A stretch of 64,000 bases of DNA from Protopterus annectens (Eukaryota > Chordata > Ceratodontiformes > Protopteridae). The stretch lies in contig NC_056732.1 in assembly GCF_019279795.1 (NCBI RefSeq), positions 1,072,788,078-1,072,852,077 of the forward strand, written 5' to 3'. The translations under genes were made by a program, and so were the position numbers. Shown here piece by piece: positions 54,989 to 64,000 of the stretch. Numbering within the stretch: the first letter of the stretch is position 1; each line of letters begins with the position of its first letter. The notes under the pieces are model-generated. The model worked only from the letters and a program-made list of their open reading frames with translations. It was not told where the DNA came from and made no database searches.

Positions 54989-55082
54989 GCATTAACAATG
55001 TTACAGTGTCAAAACTAACTGCTACAGGAGCTGATGCATTAACAATGTTACAGTGTCAAAACTAACTGCTACAGGAGCTGAC
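54989..55082. repeat. 47-bp tandem duplication
   Basis: Two adjacent units, 54989-55035 and 55036-55082, starting GCATTAACAATGTTACAGTG and identical at 46 of 47 positions. A recent local duplication, just after the CR1 end. Confidence 0.9.
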
Positions 55083-55725
55083 AAATCACAAACAAATGTT
55101 TTTCTTAGTAATACAGAAGTCCAACAACCAACCAGATATTGATCTGCTGGGGCTTTGCTCACCTACTACAAAAAAAGACAGGGCAACATACACAGTGTAC
55201 AAAACAGCCTTTTCTGGTACTGACTTATAATACAAGACAAAAAAGCAAAACGCTCATAGTACATATGTATTTTTCACAAAAAGTACTTCAGAATGAATAC
55301 GCTATGCACAGTATCTCAAGAATTTATACTTTCAATGTCTCTGTCTCAACAGCCAAGCTGATAAGCACCTGGGTGTCACAACTGTTATACCACTGCATAC
55401 CGATTATGAGATATGCAATCATAATCTACTTCATATACATCTTGATTGCTTGCCTATTTTACTGTCTGCAAGAGATATACTATTGACTGGGGCTGGGGGT
55501 CATTCCATACCAGTACTTGTATCTACCTGTCTGGATTCTGCACTCTTGTAAAATCTGACAGCACTTTACTTATCAAAAAAATCACTGCTATGCGATGAAT
55601 TATTGTACTACTGTGTAAAGACATTCATATAGCTTTTCTCCCCAACTCAATTCTACAAACTGGCTTACCCAGAACTAACTAACTTGGTCAAAATGTAAAC
55701 AAATTAATCAGTCTGCAAACTACTA

Positions 55726-55810
55726 CAAGTCTAGCCAATATGCAGAGGTTAGAATTAAACCTTGTACATCTGTGAAGTTAAGACCTCAACCATTATGCCA
55801 ACCCTCTCAC
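55726..55810 (-). mobile_element. tRNA-derived SINE fragment
   Basis: Minus strand: the A box complement CCATTATGCCA is at 55790-55800, with a B-box-like region (AGAATTAAACC, 55751-55761) and CTAGCC of the CR1-like tail at 55731. Older than the 10505 copy; its 3' end is lost. Confidence 0.65.
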
Positions 55811-57255
55811 TCATTAGCGGGCAAAGTTACTTGTGTTCATTGCAAAACAATGGAAATTATATCAAGCAATCATAATTCTGAAAGTACAGTTAAGGATTTA
55901 AGATTTGACTTTACTAGGGAAAGCCTCATTCAATAACAGAAAATGTCCAACTACGTCAACAATATGACAGTCTAATAAACAGCAGCAGGAAAAGGCAAGT
56001 CAGCTACATACAACAAAATCTGATGTCACTTAGATTTGGGTATCTCAGTATTCAAATACAGCATCTCTCTACCAATTTAAACAAACTGATTAAGAACACA
56101 TGAGCAACAAGACAGATCACTGAAAACTGGTGAGCAAACCCTGACCATTGTATTTCCCAACCCCCAAACTCTTGGCAATCAATTTTCATCACTGAAGTAT
56201 GTGAGAGCCTAGCTCTCCTCTGGTCAAACATAAGTAAAGTGGTAGTTAAGTCAGTACTTATCCTAGTCACCCTTTAGTTATTAAAACATAAAAAAAATGG
56301 CATGCCTTACTCAGAAAATGCCTCATCTGTGATTACACACCAGAATAAGTGACCAATTCTGGACAAGCTCACGTTTCAGAATTAAAATACCAATCACAAA
56401 TGTTGCAGTGTTAGTTTAACATATGCTGTAAAGTTGTCTACAACGTAACACCAAAAAATGCAATAGAAAGCCTGATGATAACTTCCACAATTAGCCATTT
56501 TCAAGAAGATTTATTAAAATTTACAAATTAAAATTAACAGTTTACTTTTTAACTACTCATTCCGATAGGGATGTTTACACAAATATACATAAACTCCGGA
56601 GCTTAAAGTACATTGTTGTACGAGCCTCGTACGTTACGGTCATATTCTAAAACAAATAAAAATACAACGCAAGGACTATGTTTTTCAGCATCAGATATCA
56701 GTCGTTTCATTTCTACATCTCACAAAGGATAACTGCATTAATTCATTAAACTATCAGCAAATGCATTAACTTCAGCTCAACTCCCTCATTCAGACAGCAA
56801 CATATCACCGGCTCGTGTCAGTTAAAATTACGCCACATTATGTAGTACCATAAAAATTCTGAATTACACGATTATTCACTTTAACAGTAAAATAACATTA
56901 AAAGATGCAGCGTCAGGAGGCCAGTGTAGTAATGCGGCTACAGCACCACCCTCTTTTGAATTTCACAATGATATAATCAACGGCAAACACTCTGTAGTAT
57001 CTAATACATTATGCTTAACAATATGAATGCCAATACTTCTATAGTTTTAAAAGAGACAACAAGAACAACCTGACAACTTACAGCATGGCCGTTACAGTAT
57101 GCTTAAAAGCAAACGAGTTTTCTGTACTGAAACTAAAACTCCAGACTTATTTAAACAGTTTATTAACGTTAACCTGTCACTGTTAAAGTTATGAAATTAT
57201 ACAGTCAAATAATACACCATAGCGTATAAATAATATACAGTACATAAGACATTTC

Positions 57256-57261
57256 ACTTAC
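57256..57261 (-). promoter_or_regulatory. Splice donor of OXSR1 exon 1
   Basis: G|GTAAGT on the minus strand, a consensus 5' splice site, directly after the conserved EVI-G codons. Confidence 0.85.
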
Positions 57262-57331
57262 CAATCACCTCTTGCAGTTCATAGTCATCCCTATCAAGGG
57301 ACCATTGTAAACTACTCAAGTCCTCGGACAT
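57262..57331 (-). CDS. oxsr1: OXSR1 (oxidative stress responsive kinase 1), first coding exon
   Basis: 70 bp from ATG (57331-57329) to a splice donor. It encodes MSEDLSSLQW, SLDRDDYELQ, EVI and the first base of a Gly codon, then GTAAGT. This matches the OXSR1 N-terminus (MSED...W-S-x-x-RDDYELQEVIG), where the kinase Gly-rich loop follows directly. The paralogue STK39 has a long Ala/Pro-rich N-terminus instead. OXSR1 is a cytosolic Ser/Thr kinase activated by WNK kinases that phosphorylates SLC12 cation-chloride cotransporters. The start has A at -3 (CCAAACCATGT). The exon is split after codon phase 1. No exon 2 was found to the left, so intron 1 should exceed 57 kb. Confidence 0.92.
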
Positions 57332-57560
57332 GGTTTGGCAATTGTGACAACACTTAATACCAAATACTTGAAAATTGTTTCAGAAATGTCTTTCTAAATC
57401 TCTCCACAAAGTGTAAGCTTCACTATTAAGTCGCAAAATATGACAATTCCCCCACTAGCATTACCAAACTTTGCCTCTAGCACAAGTTGCCATGCCCGTA
57501 TACCCCATGACGTCAATAGAAATGAGACTAGTCCTTTTCAGCCATGTTATGTGTGTCAAT
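57332..57560 (-). promoter_or_regulatory. OXSR1 5' UTR and probable promoter
   Basis: Upstream of the start codon on the minus strand. The full palindromic CRE, TGACGTCA, lies at 57508-57515, about 180 bp before the ATG, a common position for CREB/ATF sites in housekeeping promoters. No TATA box is obvious. The transcription start cannot be placed from sequence. Confidence 0.5.
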
Positions 57561-60500
57561 AGTATTTGTTACTGAAGACGTGAAACTTGCATAAGTTAAC
57601 TAACATTAAGAATAATGAAGAGCGTGTATCTAGCTACACTATTCAAACTTTTTTTAAATTCTGGCCTTATTGAATGCATTAATTTATTACTACGTTTTCC
57701 TTCACAAGTCATATGGATGCCACATACAAGATGTAGTTCAAAGTCGAGCTTCACGAAGCAGTGACGATCATAAGATGTGCCTTGAGTTATAGGTTACACC
57801 TCTGTACCGTTGCTAATCTATGCAATGTTTTGTAGAAGCGTTTTTTTTTTCTCAAGGTTGATTTGCGTGTTGAGCAAAAAAGGGAAAGCGTTTTATAATT
57901 AAACAAAAACTCTGTATAGAAACATTGTTTCTCTTCCAGAAAAGATTGTCAAGTTAAATTGGAACTTCGCTATGAAGAGGGGGAGCAACAGCCGTGGCAA
58001 CTCTCATTCTCGCAGATGAACATTTTTAACAGCTCATCTAAAGTCGGCAGTTTGCTCTGACCGAGTATCTCTCGCCTGTTTTTGCCTTTTGTCTTAAAAT
58101 TTCTTCTGACGTTCTTGATGTTTTTCTACAAGAGTGGGAATTATAATTACTCGAAAATGTCAGAAAAGTCCCTTATAATTAATAGTCTTGAGTATATAAG
58201 TATGGTAGTTGAAGGTTGGGTAGTAGTAACGTGACAACAGCTGTATATAATGGGCAGTATTGTTACACTACTGTGATTTTTGTAGGCGTATTTCTCTACG
58301 CCTCTTTCTCGGTAGAGTTTGTATGTTTTTTTCTGAAATTAGTAAAAGTCGATTTTTGTAAGTTGTCTTTTCTCGGTCCCAACGTATTTTAGTAGATAAA
58401 TTGGCTGTCCTCCAGAATGCCATGCATTATATTATTTGCCTGGCAGCTGACTAGAATAACACGAATATTGGAAAGTAATTGGTTTAATCAAGTCTCTGCG
58501 ATGGAGCGTGTAAAGTGCCAGAAGAGCATGGGTACAATAGGACCTGCAGAATGATAAAAATCACTTGTCCTGTTTAGTCTGTGCACTTGTCATACTGCTG
58601 CATAATCGTGAGCTGTAAGGCAGAAGTCTTGCCACTCAGCTATTGTGTTGTATTATATTTTTCAATTCGATTCTAGTTTTCACTGCACATCCACAAACAG
58701 TGCTTCGTTTATTCTGTCAGCAATTCTCCTCGGCTCTCTATTCTCTACAGATACCACCACAGCATACCTCTTAACCTTTTAGTGCAAGAAATCTGGTCAA
58801 AGCATAAAATAATGGAGAAGGAAGGCCCAAAATAGGGGACATTTTAAATATTGCTGTTATAAACTTAGACATTTGCTAGAATAACGGATATTGCATTAGT
58901 GTGCATTTCCCGAAGGATACAAAGTTTGTAACTCGTGTGTCTTTTTTTAGGGGCATGATTTGCCAGCAAACTGCAAATTTTATGATGAACAGACCAGAAA
59001 TACAAGGCGAAAATCTGGACAGTTGAGAGGTATGCTCCACCGAGTCATAAATGTACCTCAGATCGTAGTTATACCTGAATACAACATACATTTATTCTCT
59101 GCATTGTAACACGTGTAAATAATGTACTGTTTTCTCTGTAAATGTAAAGTGCTTTCATTGTAGTATGCTATTTCTGCCATCACATATCGTGTGTAATCTA
59201 TATTGCATGCTGTTCTCTGTAAGGTGTTGTCTGCTATTCTCTATTCTCTAACTGCAATGTGTTGTATAAAAATTTGTACCAAGACTCAGCCTAAAAATAG
59301 AGCAGGTGGATCAGTGTTCTACTTTGGTTATTAAATTAAAACAAATAAACATATCCTTTGTTTGAATTAATGCATAACTTTTGAAAATGAATTTCATTCT
59401 GTTGTACCTGGCCTAGTTTTTTTGTATTGTGTAACACACTCTTCCCTATCTATAGGTGCCAATCTGCAAACAGAAAACTGTTAACTTTTGTAATTCTCTC
59501 ACTTGTATGTAAGCTACTGTGGTGATGTTGCATGTGGCCAGAATAAAGGCTCACTGGTGCCGTACTCTTACAACAAGTTGACACCAGACAGACCTTGGTC
59601 TTGCTTGTTTGTAGAACTGTACATGTTAATGCTTGTCATGAAGTTTTGGTTATTTGTTACATTTTTTTAAACTTGACAGGTGAAAACATTATACATTGCT
59701 TTCGTTATTAAGGGTTGCAAAGTTTTCAGGTATTTAGAGCAACTTTGAAAGAGGATGAAATGCATAAGGTTGAAACTGTAGGTGTTCTGACTGATTTTGA
59801 TATGAATATCCAGGACATGAAAAATTACTGTGCAATACCGGAACAGTTTTTTGTGAAAGTGAGAATGAAGATTAGAAGAAAGCTATTCTATTAATTAAGT
59901 GTGGGTGGATTTACAGCATAAAACCAAATGAGAAATGTCTTAGGTCCTGAGAAATCCAACAAGGGAAAAACTGAATGCAACTCGTAAGGTTTGAAAATAA
60001 TAGTAATCATTTTAACCGTCAACCTAGTGAAATCATGCAAAGATTCAAGTTCACTTCTCTTGCAAGGAAGCTTACAAAATACGGAGCCGAGTAGGTGATA
60101 GAGGTAAGAGTGTTCTGCCAGTACAGTAATCATGGAAAGACTTTGCAGCACATTTATTTTTATCTGAATTTATTGACTAGGGTAGAGCACTGATGAGAAA
60201 TTACCAATTTCAGTCTCAGCTCAATTAAAGGGGTAAATTACAAAATTAATCCAATTGCCATACAAAATAGCATATAATAAAATAGGAAACTTATATTACA
60301 CAATTAGAGTTGAATATAGGATTAGTAAAATGTTGGAAAAAGACTGCATGTAGAATAAATTATAATCTTGTAGAAAAAAGGCCATTGTCAGAAGTTAATT
60401 CACCATTCAAAAATGCCTTAAAATTACTTTAGCATAAGAAGGAGCAACACAAGTGTAGAATATTTACAGATGAGGACTACTACAGTGCCCTAGAACATTG

Positions 60501-61384
60501 CAGAATTCTAATGGTTCTGGGCCTAAGAGTAGGAAAAAAGGAGCAAAGCTCATGTAGGGTGTAGCACAGAACCACTGACTGGAAATTCAGACTAGAAAAA
60601 GCACATTGCATGTGGTAAAAACTGGGACATAGTGAAGGCCTATAGAACTAAGCACAGTAACCATTTTAGTAAGCATGCCTGCCATTGCCAGCTGTGAAGG
60701 ACTACTCTAACCACTGTCACCAAATGTATGAAGTGGCAGCTGCCACCAAATGTGGAGGTTGGGTGGCACCACTGTCTCCCCAAAGGTTGAAGTAAGAGCA
60801 AATAAATGCATCCAAGTCTGTTTGCAAGGACCAGTCCACAAAGTACAACCTGGGTCTAAGAGCCTAAAGGGAATATGCACTGCTCTTCTGTGTATGGACT
60901 TCTGACCTCCGCACCCCATTTGAACAAACATATTGATTATTTACAGAGCCTCACCACTCTCCCTGTGAACCAATGTTTTCCAACTCCCCCTTTATCCAAG
61001 GTACCTGTCTTTCACACACATGCAGTTTATATTGAATCCTGTTACAATTCTTCACAGCTTTTCCCCAGCCTAGTGATACTACCATCCCTCTGCAAAAGTC
61101 AGAAATTTGTAGTTATCTGTTATTGTATCACAAATTAAAAACCTGTTTCACGGGTACTTGGCTAAAGTGGAGTGGGAGGCATGTGCCCTACAGTTTGCCA
61201 CCCCTCAATGTAAATAGTAGTTGCTCTCATCTCTACAAAAGTGCACAAATGAGCTTATATTTACTAAATACCAGATGCAAAAGCTAAAATGTAAATTAAT
61301 TTTATATAAATAAAAAAGTGCAAATATGAGTAAAATATATGTACATTGTTATACAAGGAAAATCAAAAGAATATACAAATGACA
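57561..61384. other. Upstream flank of OXSR1, no gene recognised
   Basis: Almost 4 kb without a convincing coding frame or a match to the repeats elsewhere in the window. Short open frames (for example 58876-59091, 59891-60151) show no domain or codon signal. MYD88 precedes OXSR1 in tetrapods on the same strand, but I see no TIR-domain exon here. A perfect hairpin AGGCGT...ACGCCT lies near 58285-58304. Confidence 0.5.
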
Positions 61385-61460
61385 TAATTCAGACCAATTG
61401 GTATAATGGTTAAGGTCTTCTCTTCTAATGCACAAGGTCTGATTTTTAAATCGGCTTTTA
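61385..61460 (+). mobile_element. tRNA-derived SINE head
   Basis: TTGGTATAATGGTTAAGG (A box region, 61398-61415) and a weakened B box (GGTCTGATTTT, 61437-61447). Related to the other SINE copies; the CR1-like tail is not visible. 61461-61690 holds nothing recognised. Confidence 0.6.
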
Positions 61461-61689
61461 TAAAGTTTGCATGCTCTCTCTCTGTGGGATTCCTTCCCAA
61501 AATATTCTGTTTCCACCTCAAAGTCACACAAGAGCAGAGTTTTGGACAGCAGCACATACTCTAGATGACTCAAGCCCAAGCTTCCCCAAATCCAGAAAAC
61601 ACAGAAACCTATGCAGAAACATACACAAAAGTCCTGTATGACCATATAAACAACTGTATAGAAATGGCAGTACCAGGCCAAAATAAACC

Positions 61690-63725
61690 CGGGTCAAAGC
61701 ACAAGTACAAGCCAACCTGGTGAATCCCTGGTATTAAGAGGTTGTACAACAAAAGAAAGAAAATCCTGTCGAGAAGTAAGAGGGAATGTGTACAGCAGAC
61801 CAAAAAGTCCCTCATACGTCTAAACAAGCAAATCAGGAAACTTGCCAAGTCTCTGAAATCAGACTTTGAAGTAAAAATCTTATGCAAAGCTAAGGATATC
61901 CATAAAGCATTTTTTAGTTATGTATGCAGTCTTAAGGGCAATGCCCAACAATGTGCGGAATTAGATGTAGATGGTATTACCTGCACTCAGCCAGATGATA
62001 TAGCAAATCTGCTGTCTGACAAATTCAGCTCAAATTTCACCTCCCCATCACCCCAAGTTCTCTCCTAGAAAACCCTCCACCATTCCACCACCAATTGTCA
62101 CCAAAGAATAGGTTGCCACTGCACGCTCTAAAGCTAAAAACATGGCTTCAATGGGGCAGGACAATATACCAGTTTGCCTATTAAACAGCTTAAATCAGGA
62201 CTTAGGCCCATTAGGATCTTTATTTAACCACAGTCTCTGGACTGACTTTGTCCTGATAGATTTGAGGACACCCACAGTCATTCCTCTGCATAAAGGGAGA
62301 CCATCTAGTGACCCAGGAAATTACATACCCATAAGATTCACTAATCTTATATGGAAAGTTACGGAAAGTATAATTATGGACCTGATAAATAATGATATAG
62401 GAAACCTCCAAACACTGGACCCAACCTAATTTGGGTTTGTCAAAGGCAGGTCATGCCTACTGAATCTGGTGGATTTCTTTGAGAAAGTCACTAAGGGCAT
62501 GGATGAGGGTAAAACAGTACATACCACCTACCTAACAACATGGCCAAGGCATTTGACACAATTCCCTACTCGGGTATTACAAGTAAACACACAACTGGGC
62601 ATAAATCCCTATATCTTCAGATGGATAGCCAACTAGCTCATGGAGAGGACATATGTGGTTAAAGTTGGTAAATACAGATCCAGCAAAAGGCCAGTTACTT
62701 GTAGTGTGCAGTAGGGCTCAATGTTGGGACCAGTACTGTTTGGAATATAGATATGTGAAGTCAAGGCTAATGTTGAAGGCCTGTAGATGACAAAGCTTGC
62801 CAGTGACTGCAGGCTGGGGCAATCATTGAATCTCCCAGCAATGTAGATATCCTTCAGGAGGGTCTAGATCAAACAAATAATTGGTGCCAGAACCATGGCC
62901 TAAAACTAAATAAAAAAAAAAAAAGCATTATCATACCCTTTGGGAAGTCAAATACCCCTGCAAATTACAAGATTAATAACACACCCTAAAGAGTAAACTC
63001 AGAGGTGGAGATCAATGTACACACGTAGGTAGTAGCCTGAACTTTGATTGCCATGTGTCCACAGTGGTTAGGAAGTCCGTGTGTGTGGCACAACTTATAA
63101 GTAAAGGTATGGCATCCAGATAAAAATAAATTATAGTCCTGCTGTACTCAGCCCTCATTAAACCAATAATCAAGTACAATGCGCCATCTGGTATGTACTT
63201 GATAAGGCATTTACAGCAGCTGAAGTGACCTCAGAGGCTCCTCACAAAGAAAGTATGGGGTGTAAACGACATGTCCTATGTGGATAGACTAAAAGCCCTA
63301 TTCTTTTACTCTGTCTCCTACTGACTGTTAAGGGGTGACCTATACCTGATCTACAAGGGATCTAAGGATCTAAATTTAATCAGTGATGCAAATAGAACAT
63401 GCGGGAGAGACAGATATGTGACTCAGAGTTTGCCTCTTTGGAACAGACTTCCTACTCACATTAAACAGAGACCTTCCCCTGGCCCTCTTGAAACACAGTT
63501 GGGATCAATGGATGGGGAGTCATAAATTCACACCTGTGGTAGCACCTATGTCCCTTATGGACAAGGGTAGTCTGTAAAATACTCAGGGCGCAGGCAGAAA
63601 TCCATGCCATCTTCTTGCCCCTAGGGGCCATATATAGGGTAAAATCAGGTTATATTGGCTAGGCTTGTAAGGACTGTTAAGCCGCTAGTCTAGTAATCTC
63701 CTATGAAACTATGAAGGAGTTATGG
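61690..63725 (+). pseudogene. CR1 copy D, 5'-truncated
   Basis: Plus-strand CR1 starting between endonuclease and RT: YNKRKKILSR (61741), AFFSYVCSLKGNAQQCAELD (61908-61967), QPDDIANLLSDKFSSNFTSP. RT: MASMGQDNIPVCLLNSL (62142-62192), VIPLHKGRPSSDPGNYIPI, IWKVTESIIMDLINNDIGNL, then broken frames to 63580, including a weak catalytic region near 62790 (TKLASDCRL, ASDC for FADD). The tail (63650-63715: GGCTAGGCTTGTAAGG, ATCTCCTATGAAACTATGAAGG) carries the CR1 octamer-like end. More decayed than copy C. Confidence 0.8.
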
Positions 63726-63784
63726 ACTGAAGGGGACATAGAGAGGGTCCTATAGTTAGCCATAATGTGATAAGGTTCATATGT

Positions 63785-64000
63785 GTATACTAGGCTAATG
63801 ACCACTAGAACCCTTACAAGCCTAGCCATGCAACCCAAATGTGACCCACAAATTTGATTTATAGGGGGTGAGTTACTGACTGCCTCTATCCATCAGAGTC
63901 ATAGGATCCAGACCAGGGGTGAATTTCCAATTACCAATCCCTTGGTCCAAGTTGTACTTAAATAGGGATAGGGAGGAGCTCTTCATCATAAGTGGTCTTA
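63785..64000 (-). repeat. Another CR1-type or SINE 3' tail, cut by window end
   Basis: Starts TACTAGGCTAATGACC...CTTACAAGCCTAGCC, the complement of the CR1/SINE tail, and continues on the minus strand to the window edge without a readable domain. It could be a CR1 or a SINE. Confidence 0.6.

Larger units (their letters stand above)
55083..57261 (-). other. OXSR1 intron 1, exon-proximal part
   Basis: Begins at the GT donor (57261-57260 on the minus strand) and is read leftward. Mostly low-repeat, AT-rich sequence without coding potential. 55726-55810 holds a SINE. 55635-55715 (GCTTTTCTCCCC, GGTCAAAATGTAAACAAATT) may be a very old L2 tail. Strong matches to the LINE and PLE copies elsewhere are absent. 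Confidence 0.7.

Noticed and set aside
57262..57331. STK39 as the identity of the kinase exon
   Set aside because: STK39 has a long Ala/Pro-rich N-terminus before the conserved ELQEVIG, whereas this exon starts MSED directly, as in OXSR1.
57561..61384. A MYD88 3' end upstream of OXSR1, as expected from synteny
   Set aside because: No TIR-domain sequence could be read on either strand.
1..64000. Endogenous retrovirus or other viral sequence
   Set aside because: No envelope, protease or integrase motifs seen; all RTs belong to DIRS, PLE or LINE types.

Overview
This window looks like a giant, repeat-swollen vertebrate genome. The mix of DIRS tyrosine-recombinase retrotransposons, Penelope-like elements (PLEs), CR1, L2 and Tx1/L1-like LINEs and a tRNA-derived SINE fits a lungfish, caecilian or salamander best. 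I cannot name the species. Only one host-gene piece is recognisable: the first coding exon of OXSR1 (a STE20-family WNK-pathway kinase) at 57262-57331 on the minus strand, with a perfect splice donor. Everything to its left (1-57261) should then be OXSR1 intron 1, and its promoter lies to the right.

Layout. 1-3258: DIRS copy A (minus), cut by the window edge. 3259-17740: an old minus-strand PLE (PLE-2) split by a complete plus-strand PLE (PLE-1, 4624-9898), a tRNA-SINE (about 10505-10646) and CR1 copy A (about 12595-16640). PLE-1 has 359-bp direct terminal repeats, an inverted copy of its own 3' tail at its 5' end, hammerhead-ribozyme motifs and a 13-bp apparent target duplication. 17745-18740: L2 remnant. 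18740-35070: a second minus-strand PLE host (PLE-3) holding an L1-like LINE (19500-28589), which holds a full-length CR1 (19926-25499, 11-bp duplication), and separately a nearly complete DIRS (copy B, 28885-34370) with inverted terminal repeats and an internal complementary region. 35180-35880: tail of another PLE. 36565-45010: an older DIRS (copy C) carrying an L2 insert (37330-39275). 45155-49637: two PLE copies head to head, flanked by a single 14-bp duplication. 49655-53466: second L1-like LINE with a SINE inside. 53885-54945: CR1 fragment. 55083-61380: the gene-proximal zone with few recognisable repeats, containing OXSR1 exon 1. 61690-64000: CR1 fragments.

No open reading frame longer than the OXSR1 exon needs a host-gene explanation. 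All long ones are pieces of retrotransposon gag, reverse transcriptase (RT), RNase H (RH), tyrosine recombinase (YR), APE endonuclease, SGNH esterase or GIY-YIG endonuclease, mostly frameshifted. Nested order gives relative ages: PLE hosts are oldest; L1, CR1, DIRS-B and PLE-1 are younger. Element boundaries come from reading homologous copies against one another by eye and are accurate to a few tens of bases unless a duplication fixes them.
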